The notes beneath the pieces are model-generated. The model saw nothing but the letters and a program-made list of their open reading frames with translations, had not been told where the DNA came from and searched no databases. 64,000 bases of DNA from Spirochaeta sp. UBA5339 (lineage in GTDB: Bacteria; Spirochaetota; Spirochaetia; DSM-2461), in NCBI GenBank assembly GCA_002408085.1, contig DHQL01000012.1, positions 18,908 to 82,907 on the forward strand, given 5' to 3'. Positions 8,477 through 16,399 of this stretch are shown one piece after another; positions within the stretch are counted from its first letter, which is position 1; every line of letters begins with the position of its first letter. A program made the translations under genes and the position numbers.

Positions 8477-9245
8477 AAATATTGTCTACACCGAGGCTGA
8501 CGGGATCGCTCAGATCGAAATCAGCCGTCCCAGGGCATTCAACGCCCTGAACACAAAGACCAACAGCGAGCTGGAACAGGCCCTGGAGCAGATCGAAGGA
8601 AACCCTGAAATCCGTGTTCTGATTATCAGGGGCAGCGAGAAGGTCTTTGTGGCGGGAGCCGATGTGAGCGAGCTGATGGATGCGGGGCCCGACGAGGCCC
8701 TGGACAACTGCTGCCTGGCCCACAGGGTGTTCCAGACCATTGAGAATCTGGATATTCCCGTAATCGCCGCCGTTAACGGTCCCGCCCTGGGAGGGGGACT
8801 GGAACTGGCTCTGAGCTGCGACTTCCGTATCGGCGGAGAGGGATCGGTCTTCGGCCTTCCCGAGATCAACCTGGGGATTATCCCCGGCGCCGGCGGAACC
8901 CAGAGACTGGCCCGTCTTGTGGGACTGGCCCACGCCAGGGAGATGATCTTCCTGGGTGAGAAGATCAAGTCCGAAAGGGCCCTGGAGATCGGCCTGATCA
9001 ACAGACGGGTTGCCGATGACGTGGTGAAGGATGAGGCACTGGCACTGGCCGGAAAGCTCTGCAAGCGGCCGGCGAAGGCCCTGGCCCTGGCCAAGGAGTG
9101 CGTGAACTACAGCACCAATGCCGATCTGGGACGGGGACTTGAGTTCGAGAAGAAGAAGTTCTCCTCCGCCTTCGCCACGGCGGATCAGAAGGAAGGAATG
9201 AAGGCATTCTTTGAGAGAAGGGCGCCTGTCTTTACGAATAAGTAA
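8466..9245 (+). CDS. crt: Enoyl-CoA hydratase (crotonase)
   Basis: 259 residues from the GTG at 8466, which has AAGGAG six bases upstream. An ATG at 8460 abuts that ribosome site and is less likely. The GTG overlaps the end of buk by 11 bases. Both catalytic glutamates of the crotonase family are present, in GGGLELAL and FGLPEINLG, along with the oxyanion segment VAGADVSEL and the GAGGTQRL motif. Reaction: crotonyl-CoA + water to 3-hydroxybutyryl-CoA, or reverse. This gene looks like a true hydratase, unlike the hydrolase-like protein at 294. It links the AbfD-type product crotonyl-CoA with Hbd. Confidence 0.92.
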   Translation: MAFENIVYTEADGIAQIEISRPRAFNALNTKTNSELEQALEQIEGNPEIRVLIIRGSEKVFVAGADVSELMDAGPDEALDNCCLAHRVFQTIENLDIPVIAAVNGPALGGGLELALSCDFRIGGEGSVFGLPEINLGIIPGAGGTQRLARLVGLAHAREMIFLGEKIKSERALEIGLINRRVADDVVKDEALALAGKLCKRPAKALALAKECVNYSTNADLGRGLEFEKKKFSSAFATADQKEGMKAFFERRAPVFTNK

Positions 9246-9268
9246 ATAAAAGCATAAAGGAGAAAATT

Positions 9269-10846
9269 ATGGGTATAGGAACATATGAGGAGTATAAAGA
9301 GCGTCTTTTGAAGATGAAGCCGAATGTCTATCTCCACGGCAAGAAGATCGACCGTTCGGGAGACTGGATCGACGGCGGCTGTTATGTAATGAAGCAGACC
9401 TATGACGCGGCCAACGATCCCGAGTACGAGGATCTGTGCACCTGTACATCCCACCTGACAGGAAAGAAGATCAGCCGCTGGACCCACATTCACCGGAGCC
9501 AGGACGACCTGTTCAAGAAACAGCTGATGACCCGGGTTATGTGTCACAGGGTGGGAGGCTGTACCCAGAGATGTATGGGTACCGACGCCCTGAACGCCCT
9601 GGCCGTTGTAACCTACGATATGGACCAGGCCTGCGGCACAAAATACCATGAGCGCTTCAACAAGTACCTTGAGTACGCCCAGGAGAAGGACCTTGTTATC
9701 AACTGCGCCCAGACCGATGTTAAGGGGTCCAGAAACCCCATGTACAAGAGGGCCCATATGCAGCCGGACCCCGACCAGTTTGTAAGGGTCGTGGAAACCG
9801 ATGTGGACGGAATCGGCCTGGACGGAAAACCCTGTAAGGGTATGATTGTCCGGGGTGCAAAGATCTGTAACTCCAACGCCCCCTATGTGGACGAGATCAT
9901 CGTAACTCCCACCAAATTTATGGGTGCCGGAGATGAGGCCTACGCCGTCTCCTTCGCTCTTCCCGGAGACTGGGAGGGAGTCAAGCTGATGGCTCTTCCC
10001 GGAAAGCACCATGAGAGAAAGCACATCAAGGCACCCTTTGCCGAGGTGGGTGATGTTGAGTCCCTGACCATCTTCGACGACGTCTTTGTACCCGAGGACA
10101 GAATCTTTATGAACGGTCTGGACCAGCCCGATGTTCTTCAGTACGCCGGATACCTGGCCCTGATGTTCGCCCACTTTCACAGACACTCCTATACCGGCTG
10201 CAAGACCGCCGTTTCCGAGTGTATCGCCGCACAGGCCGCCCTTGTTGCCGATGTCAACGATATTGCCAGGGCCTCCCATGTAAGGGAGAAGATCTCCGAT
10301 ATCGTCGGTACCGCAGAGCTGGTATTCGCCGCCGGTCAGGCATCAGCCCTGAGAGCCGTGGAGTTCCCCAACGGTTCCTGGGTTCCCGATGAGGTCCTTA
10401 CCAATGCCGGAAGGAAGCTGGCGGGACAGAAGATCTACCACGAGTATGAGATTCTGGCGGACCTGACAGGGGGAATCTCAGCATCCCTTCCCACTGAGGA
10501 GTCCTTCTACGATCCCGAAACGGCGGAACTCTGCAACAAGTACATTATGAGAAATCCCGCCTATACCGCCGAGGAGACCCACAGGGTTATGAGGATGATG
10601 GAGAACAAGCTCTGCGACGCCTTTGAAGGCGCCCAGGCGGTGGCCGGTGTTCACGGGGGAGGTTCCCCTCTGATGGAGACCATTACCATGATGTCCCGCT
10701 ACGATCTGGAGCCCCTGAAGAATATTGCCAAGTATCTGGCGGGGTTTGAGGGCCACGACAAGTGTCCCCGTTACGAGAGGGAGACCGTTACCCCCAGGGC
10801 CATGCTGGAGCGCTTCAGAAAGACCGAGGTAAATAAAAAGAAATAG
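9269..10846 (+). CDS. abfD: 4-hydroxybutyryl-CoA dehydratase / vinylacetyl-CoA isomerase homologue
   Basis: 525 residues of the 4-hydroxyphenylacetate 3-hydroxylase-like flavoprotein family. The [4Fe-4S] ligands of the Clostridium aminobutyricum enzyme (three Cys and one His) are conserved: Cys98 and Cys102 in CTQRC, His304 and Cys311 in an H-x6-C arrangement. The HIHRSQDDL segment near residue 73 is also typical. This rules out an aerobic monooxygenase. The known reaction is radical dehydration of 4-hydroxybutyryl-CoA to crotonyl-CoA, with vinylacetyl-CoA isomerisation as a side activity. It has its own AAAGGAGA site and lies between crt and hbd. No 4-hydroxybutyrate dehydrogenase or CoA-transferase is nearby, so the acyl-CoA substrate may come from the BKACE reaction. 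Confidence 0.88.
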   Translation: MGIGTYEEYKERLLKMKPNVYLHGKKIDRSGDWIDGGCYVMKQTYDAANDPEYEDLCTCTSHLTGKKISRWTHIHRSQDDLFKKQLMTRVMCHRVGGCTQRCMGTDALNALAVVTYDMDQACGTKYHERFNKYLEYAQEKDLVINCAQTDVKGSRNPMYKRAHMQPDPDQFVRVVETDVDGIGLDGKPCKGMIVRGAKICNSNAPYVDEIIVTPTKFMGAGDEAYAVSFALPGDWEGVKLMALPGKHHERKHIKAPFAEVGDVESLTIFDDVFVPEDRIFMNGLDQPDVLQYAGYLALMFAHFHRHSYTGCKTAVSECIAAQAALVADVNDIARASHVREKISDIVGTAELVFAAGQASALRAVEFPNGSWVPDEVLTNAGRKLAGQKIYHEYEILADLTGGISASLPTEESFYDPETAELCNKYIMRNPAYTAEETHRVMRMMENKLCDAFEGAQAVAGVHGGGSPLMETITMMSRYDLEPLKNIAKYLAGFEGHDKCPRYERETVTPRAMLERFRKTEVNKKK

Positions 10847-10868
10847 GAGAAATCCGGTTTTGACGCCA

Positions 10869-10893
10869 GCCCGGAGGGATCTCCGGGCTTTTT
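10869..10893 (+). terminator. Intrinsic terminator/attenuator between abfD and hbd
   Basis: GCCCGGAG (10869-10876 with flanking C), loop GGAT, CTCCGGGC, then five T residues. A stable hairpin and U-run sit 24 bases upstream of the hbd start inside an otherwise continuous operon. Partial termination would lower hbd expression relative to the upstream genes. Confidence 0.75.
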
Positions 10894-10916
10894 ATGAAAG
10901 CTATCAGGAGAAACAT

Positions 10917-11774
10917 ATGGATATTAAAACAATAGGTGTTGTCGGAGCCGGCGCCATGGGGGGAGGCATCGCCCACCAGGCTGCCAAATGCGGACTGAAT
11001 GTGATCCTCTGCGACGTGAAGCAGGAGTTTGTGGACGGTGCCGTGGACCGGGCCTCAAAGCTGATGGACCGTCAGATCACCAGGGGAAAGATTACCAAAG
11101 ATGAGAAGACGGCCATCCTTTCCAGAATGAAGACCACCACCGATATGAAGGATATGGCGGCAGCAGACTTTGTGGTTGAGGCCATTATCGAGGATCTTAA
11201 GATCAAACAGGATGTCTTTAAGGCTCTTGATGAAATCTGCCGGCAGGAGGTTATCCTGGCGACCAACACCTCCTCCATGTCCGTAACCAGCATTGCCTCG
11301 GCAACAGGACGTGCCGACAGGGTTGTGGGCATGCACTTCTTCAATCCCGTTCAGGTGATGAAGCTTGTTGAGATTATCAAGGGTTACGGCAGCAGCGAAG
11401 AGACCCTGGAAACCGTAAAACAGGTCTCCGAAGCCCTGGGTAAAACCTGCATTGTCGCCGAAAAGGATACTCCGGGATTTGTGGTGAACAGACTGCTTTT
11501 CGTCCTCTTTTCCGAGTCCATGAAGATGGTTGAGGAGGGTATTGCCACTCCCGAGGACATCGATACGGGAATCAAACTCGGACTGGGTCACCCCATGGGT
11601 CCCTTTCAGCTGATGGACGAGATCGGCGGACTGGATCTGGCCAGTTCCGTTCTCAACTATTTCTATAAGGAGACAGGAGATGCCAAGTGGGCTGTCCCCC
11701 ACAATATGAAGTCTCTGATCCGCGCCGGAAGGGTGGGGAAGAAGGCCGGTGCCGGCTGGTATGAGTACAGCTGA
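10917..11774 (+). CDS. hbd: 3-hydroxybutyryl-CoA dehydrogenase
   Basis: 285 residues from the ATG at 10917, preceded by CAGGAG; the open frame upstream runs through a terminator and is not coding. The Rossmann motif GAGAMGGGIAH, the catalytic His region GMHFFNPV, the NTSSMSVT segment and the C-terminal GLGHPMGPFQL dimerisation region are all present. It interconverts 3-hydroxybutyryl-CoA and acetoacetyl-CoA with NAD(P). It is the last gene of the butyrate/BKACE operon, followed by a terminator, but is separated from abfD by an internal hairpin. Confidence 0.93.
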   Translation: MDIKTIGVVGAGAMGGGIAHQAAKCGLNVILCDVKQEFVDGAVDRASKLMDRQITRGKITKDEKTAILSRMKTTTDMKDMAAADFVVEAIIEDLKIKQDVFKALDEICRQEVILATNTSSMSVTSIASATGRADRVVGMHFFNPVQVMKLVEIIKGYGSSEETLETVKQVSEALGKTCIVAEKDTPGFVVNRLLFVLFSESMKMVEEGIATPEDIDTGIKLGLGHPMGPFQLMDEIGGLDLASSVLNYFYKETGDAKWAVPHNMKSLIRAGRVGKKAGAGWYEYS

Positions 11775-11790
11775 TCTCATTCGAATATAT

Positions 11791-11819
11791 GTCCGGGCCC
11801 CTGGGTCCGGATTTTTTTT
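11791..11819 (+). terminator. Intrinsic terminator after hbd
   Basis: TCCGGGCC (11792-11799) pairs with GGTCCGGA (11804-11811), including one G-T pair, followed by eight T. It ends the fermentation operon. Confidence 0.85.
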
Positions 11820-11856
11820 GTGTTCACTCAAATGGCCGCCGGGGTATTAAAATTCC

Positions 11857-11886
11857 TTGACGGCTGATCAAAAAGGGCTCTATCCT
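11857..11886 (+). promoter_or_regulatory. Candidate sigma-70 promoter of the AraC regulator gene
   Basis: TTGACG at 11857-11862 and TATCCT at 11881-11886 with an 18-base spacer, about 70 bases before the start of the AraC-type gene. The -35 box is near consensus; the -10 box is weak. Confidence 0.45.
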
Positions 11887-11915
11887 TTACATACTTTTTC
11901 GGGAGAAGTAGTTTT

Positions 11916-11935
11916 CCTCCCCATTCAGGGGGAGG
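11916..11935 (+). promoter_or_regulatory. Hairpin enclosing the AraC gene ribosome site
   Basis: CCTCCCC (11916-11922), loop ATTCAG, GGGGAGG (11929-11935). The 3' arm is the only Shine-Dalgarno-like sequence ahead of the TTG start at 11954, so folding would hide it. This could keep expression low or make it conditional. Inference from sequence only. Confidence 0.45.
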
Positions 11936-11953
11936 AATCGAAATAGATTAACT

Positions 11954-13456
11954 TTGCCGCGATATTTATTAAGATTAAACGATTTTCTATTCTACATTCT
12001 GCTGGTTCTGCTTGGCCTCTTCGGACTTTCAGGATTTGTGCCTCTTCACAGCTTTCTTACAGGGACCGGCAGCGAACTTTCGGCGGTCTACGGTGTTGTT
12101 ATCTTCCTTTTTGCCGTATTTTCCTTCGTATTTGTTCTGAGACATATGAAAATACGTACCAAGGTCCGCCGTCTTGCGGAGCTGATGGACCAGGAGTCAG
12201 GCAACACACCTGAAAAAAGTCTTGCCGCCATCGAAATGGTCGCCTCACGGCTGACAATGATGGACAGGGACCACCATCTGATCCGGATTATGAAGGATGA
12301 CAGCCGGGTTCTTACCCCTATTCTTAAAGAACTGACTCATCATGGAGTTTACTTTGATAAAGAGGGATTCATTGTTGTTGCCTTCAATGCATGTCGTCTT
12401 CAGACCATGACTCCCCCCCGTCACTTCAGAACCCGGGACCGTCTGATGAGGGAACTTATCGAAAAGTCCCTTCCCGCCGGTTCCAATGCCTATGTACTGG
12501 ATATGGAGGATATGTACGTCTGTCTCTTCAATGTGGAGTATGAGAAGGGAAGCGCAAAGGAAGAGACTATCAAAAAAGAGGCCGAGGAGTTTGCCAACAT
12601 TGTTATTGATAAAGTGAGCAAAACCTTTGAGATCTGCACCACCGCCTCGGTCAGCGAACTCCATCAGGGCGTTACCTCCCTGAAGGCCGCCTACCAGGAA
12701 GTACAGGGGCTCTTCGAATACAGAAGTATCACCGAGAATCCCGCCCCTGTTATTCACCACAACGACTACTATGTGAGCTTCGACAGCTGGTACAAGTTCG
12801 GAAACACCTACCATAAGTTCGAAGAGGTCCGCCGCCTGGTTACAAGCATCCATGTGGGAGACTTTACCAATGCCAGGCTTCTGGTAAATGATCTGATCTC
12901 CAATGACTACTCCCGGCTTTATCCCTCCCTGGTTCTGGCCCGGTGCCGTCTGTTCGGACTGATCGATGCCGGAATCAATGCCATGGGCCTTCTGAAAGGA
13001 GATCTGGACCATGAATTCCTTGAGGAGCTTGACCCCTCCACCAGAATCGTCAACTGCAAGTCCTACTCGGACCTGCTGAGGGAGTTCGACTCAATCTTTA
13101 CCTCTATCATCGACTACTACGCCGGTAAGAAGAAGGAGAGTCCCCCCGAGTGGTTCGAGACCATCCTTCAGTATATAGACAGACACTACAACGATGTGAA
13201 TATCAATGTAGCCACCATCGCCGAACACTTTGATATCAGTTCGGCCTACTATGCCAGGGTCTTCAAGAAGATTATGGGGATCTCCCCTCTGGACTATATT
13301 CACAAGCTGAGAATGCGCAGCGCCAAGAGATTAATGTCCAAGGGAGTCAGTGTAAAGGATGCCGCGTCCATCGTCGGATACGGCAATCCCATTACCATGA
13401 GCCGGGCATTTAAGAGATATGAAGGGGTGACTCCGGGAAGCTATATCAAACACTAG
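11954..13456 (+). CDS. Membrane-anchored AraC family transcriptional regulator
   Basis: 500 residues. Two hydrophobic helices near the N-terminus (about 10-30 and 45-65) are followed by a large middle region without a recognised sensor domain. The C-terminal ~100 residues form two helix-turn-helix units (NINVATIAEHFDISSAYYAR, then VKDAASIVGYGNPITMSRAF), as in AraC/XylS proteins. The start is uncertain: no ATG is available and a TTG at 11954 is used, with the only SD-like GGGGGAGG 18 bases upstream in a hairpin. The protein lies between the fermentation operon and the flavoenzyme region, so it probably controls one or both. A membrane-bound regulator of this kind may sense a periplasmic or membrane-soluble ligand. 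Confidence 0.82.
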   Translation: MPRYLLRLNDFLFYILLVLLGLFGLSGFVPLHSFLTGTGSELSAVYGVVIFLFAVFSFVFVLRHMKIRTKVRRLAELMDQESGNTPEKSLAAIEMVASRLTMMDRDHHLIRIMKDDSRVLTPILKELTHHGVYFDKEGFIVVAFNACRLQTMTPPRHFRTRDRLMRELIEKSLPAGSNAYVLDMEDMYVCLFNVEYEKGSAKEETIKKEAEEFANIVIDKVSKTFEICTTASVSELHQGVTSLKAAYQEVQGLFEYRSITENPAPVIHHNDYYVSFDSWYKFGNTYHKFEEVRRLVTSIHVGDFTNARLLVNDLISNDYSRLYPSLVLARCRLFGLIDAGINAMGLLKGDLDHEFLEELDPSTRIVNCKSYSDLLREFDSIFTSIIDYYAGKKKESPPEWFETILQYIDRHYNDVNINVATIAEHFDISSAYYARVFKKIMGISPLDYIHKLRMRSAKRLMSKGVSVKDAASIVGYGNPITMSRAFKRYEGVTPGSYIKH

Positions 13457-13485
13457 CCTGACCTGTGAAATCGTATGCGATAAAT

Positions 13486-13528
13486 ACAATATTGTCTCTT
13501 TTTTAACCGACTCTACCCCCCTTACAAT
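13486..13528. promoter_or_regulatory. Palindrome and TACAAT words upstream of the NuoG/GltD gene
   Basis: ACAATATTGT (13486-13495) is a perfect 10-bp palindrome, and a second TACAAT lies at 13523-13528 in the context CCCTTACAATCAC. A near-identical CCCTTACAATGAC recurs before the MFS gene at 16505. This suggests a shared promoter or operator type for the two transcription units. Confidence 0.4.
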
Positions 13529-13556
13529 CACAGTTAGTACAAAAAAACGGAGTTGT

Positions 13557-15653
13557 GTGTTGAAAGAAATAAAGCTGGAAATCGATGGTATTGAGGTCTC
13601 TGCCCGGGAGGGGCAGAGTGTACTCAATGCCGCACTGGACGCTGGGATATTTATCCCCAATATCTGTTCCCACCCTGATCTCTCTCCCCAGGGAGAGTGC
13701 AAGCTCTGTGTTGTGGAACTGAGGGGAGAGACTGTCCTCTCCTGCAGGACCGAAGCGGCCGAGGGAATGAAGGTTGTTACAAAGTCTGAGCATCTGGCCC
13801 ATCTGCGGAATACCGCCATGGAGCTGATGCTCGCCTCCCACCCCCATGACTGCACATCCTGCAGGTCCTATCTGAACTGTGAGCTCCAGTCCATGATGCA
13901 GTACCTTGAATCGGTCCATGCCAGACTGCGGTCAGTCCCCAAAAAGAATATCAAATGGAATACCAATAACCCCATTATCCTCAGGGAGATGGAGCGCTGT
14001 ATTCAGTGCGGCCGCTGTGTCCGGGCCTGCAGGGAACTGCGGGATGTGGGAATCCTTGAGTATCGGGTTCTGGATGGAGAGTCCTATATCGGAACTGCCG
14101 AAAACAAGACCCTGACCGAGGCGGACTGCCGGTTCTGCGGAGCCTGTGTGGCCGTCTGTCCCACCGGTGCCCTGCAGATGGATGAGGAGACAACCTATCC
14201 TGTTGTCCCCTGTCGGGCCGCCTGTCCCGCTGAAGTGGACATCCCCCGCTATGTGCGCCTTACAAAGGAGGGGCGCTACAGCGAGGCCACCACGGTGATT
14301 CGGGAGAAGGTGCCCTTTCCCCTGGCCCTGGGACATGTGTGCAATCATGTCTGTGAAACAGAGTGCCGCCGAAAGGAGCTGAACGAGGCGGTATCCATAA
14401 GGGAGATTAAACTCTTCGCCGCTCAGAACGACAGGGCGGAGATCTGGAAAACCAATCATAAAAACAAGCCGGCCACCGGTAGAAAGGTGGCCATCGCCGG
14501 AAGCGGCGCCTGCGGTCTGACCGCGGCATACTACCTCTCCGCCAAGGGGCATGAGGTAAAGGTCTTTGAACGCCTTCCTGTCGCCGGTGGCATGATGTCC
14601 ACGGGAATTCCAGAATACCGCCTCCCCCGGGATGTAGTGGAGAGCGAGATCAGCGCCCTCAGGGAGAACGGTGTGGAGATCGAAACCTCCAGTTCCGTTG
14701 AGAGTGTGGAGGATCTTCTCGGTAAACCCTACGATGCTGTACTTCTGGCCGTCGGAGCCTCGGTGGGGAAGAAGATCCCCTTTCCCGGCGCCGACCACCC
14801 CTCTGTTTTTGCAGCCCTGGATATCCTCCGGTCTGTTTCTCTGGGAGAGACTCCCCCTCTTGGAAAATCGGTCACCGTACTGGGAGGCGGAAATGTCGCC
14901 TTCGATGCGGCCCGTGTATGTACCCGTCTGGGAGTGGAGAAGGTGAACCTTGTCTGTCTGGAACCCGAGGGTGCCATGCTCGCCGATGATGAGGAGATTC
15001 AACAGGGTCAGGAAGAGGGGATCACCATCTTCAACTCCAAATCGACCCTCTCCCTTGAAGCCGACGGGGATGCCCTTATGGGGGTAAAGGTTATCGATGT
15101 TCTGGAGTTCTCCTTCGGACCCGGAGGAAAATTGAACCTTACAACCAAACCCGGCTCCGAGCAGATTATTCCGTCGGATACGGTGGTCTTTGCGGTGGGC
15201 CAGAAGACCGACCTTTCCGAGGCCATGGGGGTGGATCTGACTCCCTTCGGTTTCGCAGCGGTCAGGGAAGGCTCCTGCGCCACAAGCCGGGAGGGTGTCT
15301 TTGCCGCGGGAGATACCGTAACGGGAACCCGTCTCCTTATTGAGGCCATGGCCGCCGGACGGAAGGCCGCGTCTGAGATGGATATTTTTCTCGGCGGCGA
15401 CGGCAACATTGAGGAGATTCTTACATCCCGTGATACACCCGAGGGAAAAATCGGCATCAATGAGGGCTTCGCCGGTCTGGAGCGCAATCCTGTTAATTTT
15501 ATCGACCTGGATGAGAGACTGAAGGGCTTTACCGGAATCCACTGCGCCTACACTGCGGACCAGGCAAAGAGCGAGGCCGAGCGCTGCCTGCAGTGTGATC
15601 TGCGGAGCTGTATCAGCAAAAACAAAACATGGACGGATTTTATAAAACAATGA
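13557..15653 (+). CDS. NuoG/GltD-type iron-sulfur flavoprotein oxidoreductase
   Basis: 698 residues. Order of domains: plant-type [2Fe-2S] (Cys37, 48, 51, 63); NuoG-like His-Cys3 cluster (His95/97, Cys99, 102, 108); two [4Fe-4S] sites (Cys148, 151, 154, 158 and Cys191, 194, 197, 201); a GltD-type N-terminal cysteine region (219-223 and VCNHVCETEC); an FAD site (AGSGACGLTAAYYL); an NAD(P) site (VLGGGNVAFDAA); and the terminal FAAGDTVTG. This matches GltD-like subunits of electron-bifurcating transhydrogenases (Nfn/Stn types). GTG at 13557 and TTG at 13560 are both possible starts, with CGGAG just upstream. The next gene overlaps its stop. I infer that it passes electrons between NAD(P)H and ferredoxin or the flavoenzymes downstream. 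Confidence 0.85.
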   Translation: MLKEIKLEIDGIEVSAREGQSVLNAALDAGIFIPNICSHPDLSPQGECKLCVVELRGETVLSCRTEAAEGMKVVTKSEHLAHLRNTAMELMLASHPHDCTSCRSYLNCELQSMMQYLESVHARLRSVPKKNIKWNTNNPIILREMERCIQCGRCVRACRELRDVGILEYRVLDGESYIGTAENKTLTEADCRFCGACVAVCPTGALQMDEETTYPVVPCRAACPAEVDIPRYVRLTKEGRYSEATTVIREKVPFPLALGHVCNHVCETECRRKELNEAVSIREIKLFAAQNDRAEIWKTNHKNKPATGRKVAIAGSGACGLTAAYYLSAKGHEVKVFERLPVAGGMMSTGIPEYRLPRDVVESEISALRENGVEIETSSSVESVEDLLGKPYDAVLLAVGASVGKKIPFPGADHPSVFAALDILRSVSLGETPPLGKSVTVLGGGNVAFDAARVCTRLGVEKVNLVCLEPEGAMLADDEEIQQGQEEGITIFNSKSTLSLEADGDALMGVKVIDVLEFSFGPGGKLNLTTKPGSEQIIPSDTVVFAVGQKTDLSEAMGVDLTPFGFAAVREGSCATSREGVFAAGDTVTGTRLLIEAMAAGRKAASEMDIFLGGDGNIEEILTSRDTPEGKIGINEGFAGLERNPVNFIDLDERLKGFTGIHCAYTADQAKSEAERCLQCDLRSCISKNKTWTDFIKQ

Positions 15654-16291
15654 AAACATGCGAAAAAGATAAAACAACCTTTCCCCCGGCCTCGGATATT
15701 CTGGAGAAAAAAGATGATCTCTGCCCCGTAGACTGGGCTCTGAAGATCGCGGACCTGGCATCTGCTGAGTCCTGCGGGAAGTGTCTGATGTGCCGGGAGG
15801 GATCATTGCAGATCAGGACAATACTCACAGACCTTGTTTCAGGAAGGGGAGAGTCCGATGATCTTGAGCTGATCGCCGATCTCTGCTCTGTCATTAATGA
15901 GACCGCAAGCTGTGATCAGATCAGAGACGCGGTGTCTCTGATTGAGCTTTCCCTGAACAGCTGCCGGGAGGAGTGGGAGTCCCATCTGAGACGGAAACGC
16001 TGCGCCGCCCTGCAGTGCGCCGCCTATGTCACAATTGCAGTCTCTCCCGAGACCTGTCAGGGATGCGGCGCCTGCGTTGAAGTCTGCCCCGAAAATGCCC
16101 TGGCAGGAGGGGAGGGGCTGATCCATATTATCGATTCCGGAAAATGTACCCGCTGCCTGGCCTGTATTGATGCCTGCAGCTTTGAAGCAATTGCAAAATA
16201 CGGCGCAGTGCTGCCCAAAGTGCCTGCCGAACCTGTTCCGGTAGGCACGTTTACTGTCGAAACCGGCAGAAGGAGGAGAAGGAGAGGGTAG
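15650..16291 (+). CDS. NuoF/HydB-like C-terminal Fe-S protein lacking the NADH/FMN domain
   Basis: 213 residues from an ATG that overlaps the previous stop (ATGA). The first part has the NuoF N3-cluster motif ESCGKCLMCREG with a fourth cysteine further on. The second part holds two [4Fe-4S] ferredoxin motifs (CQGCGACVEVCP and CTRCLACIDAC). The upstream NADH- and FMN-binding half of NuoF/HydB/StnB (normally about 350 residues) is absent, and no frame nearby encodes it. The gene looks intact rather than truncated, since the coupling to the preceding gene is tight. It probably acts as an electron wire for the NuoG/GltD-like partner. The C-terminus ends in a basic RRRRRR stretch. Confidence 0.75.
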   Translation: MKTCEKDKTTFPPASDILEKKDDLCPVDWALKIADLASAESCGKCLMCREGSLQIRTILTDLVSGRGESDDLELIADLCSVINETASCDQIRDAVSLIELSLNSCREEWESHLRRKRCAALQCAAYVTIAVSPETCQGCGACVEVCPENALAGGEGLIHIIDSGKCTRCLACIDACSFEAIAKYGAVLPKVPAEPVPVGTFTVETGRRRRRRG

Positions 16292-16362
16292 AAAAAATGT
16301 TAGAAAATGGGCTTTCCCGGCGGATAAGGTGAGTAACATCAATGAAATGCCGGTATGTATGA

Positions 16363-16387
16363 AATTGTATGTCCCGAAAGTACAATT
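16363..16387. promoter_or_regulatory. Inverted repeat upstream of OFA transporter
   Basis: AATTGTA (16363-16369) and TACAATT (16381-16387) form a perfect 7-bp dyad with an 11-base centre. It sits 13 bases before a second, related dyad. Confidence 0.5.
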
Positions 16388-16399
16388 ACGATGCCGGCA

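Noticed and set aside
9269..10846. Aerobic 4-hydroxyphenylacetate 3-monooxygenase
   Set aside because: The four Fe-S ligands of 4-hydroxybutyryl-CoA dehydratase are conserved and the setting is fermentative.
13932..15806. A 624-codon open frame on the minus strand opposite the NuoG/GltD gene
   Set aside because: The opposite strand encodes a protein with clear motifs over the whole length. The antisense product is rich in Gly/His/Leu with no family features, as expected from codon bias.
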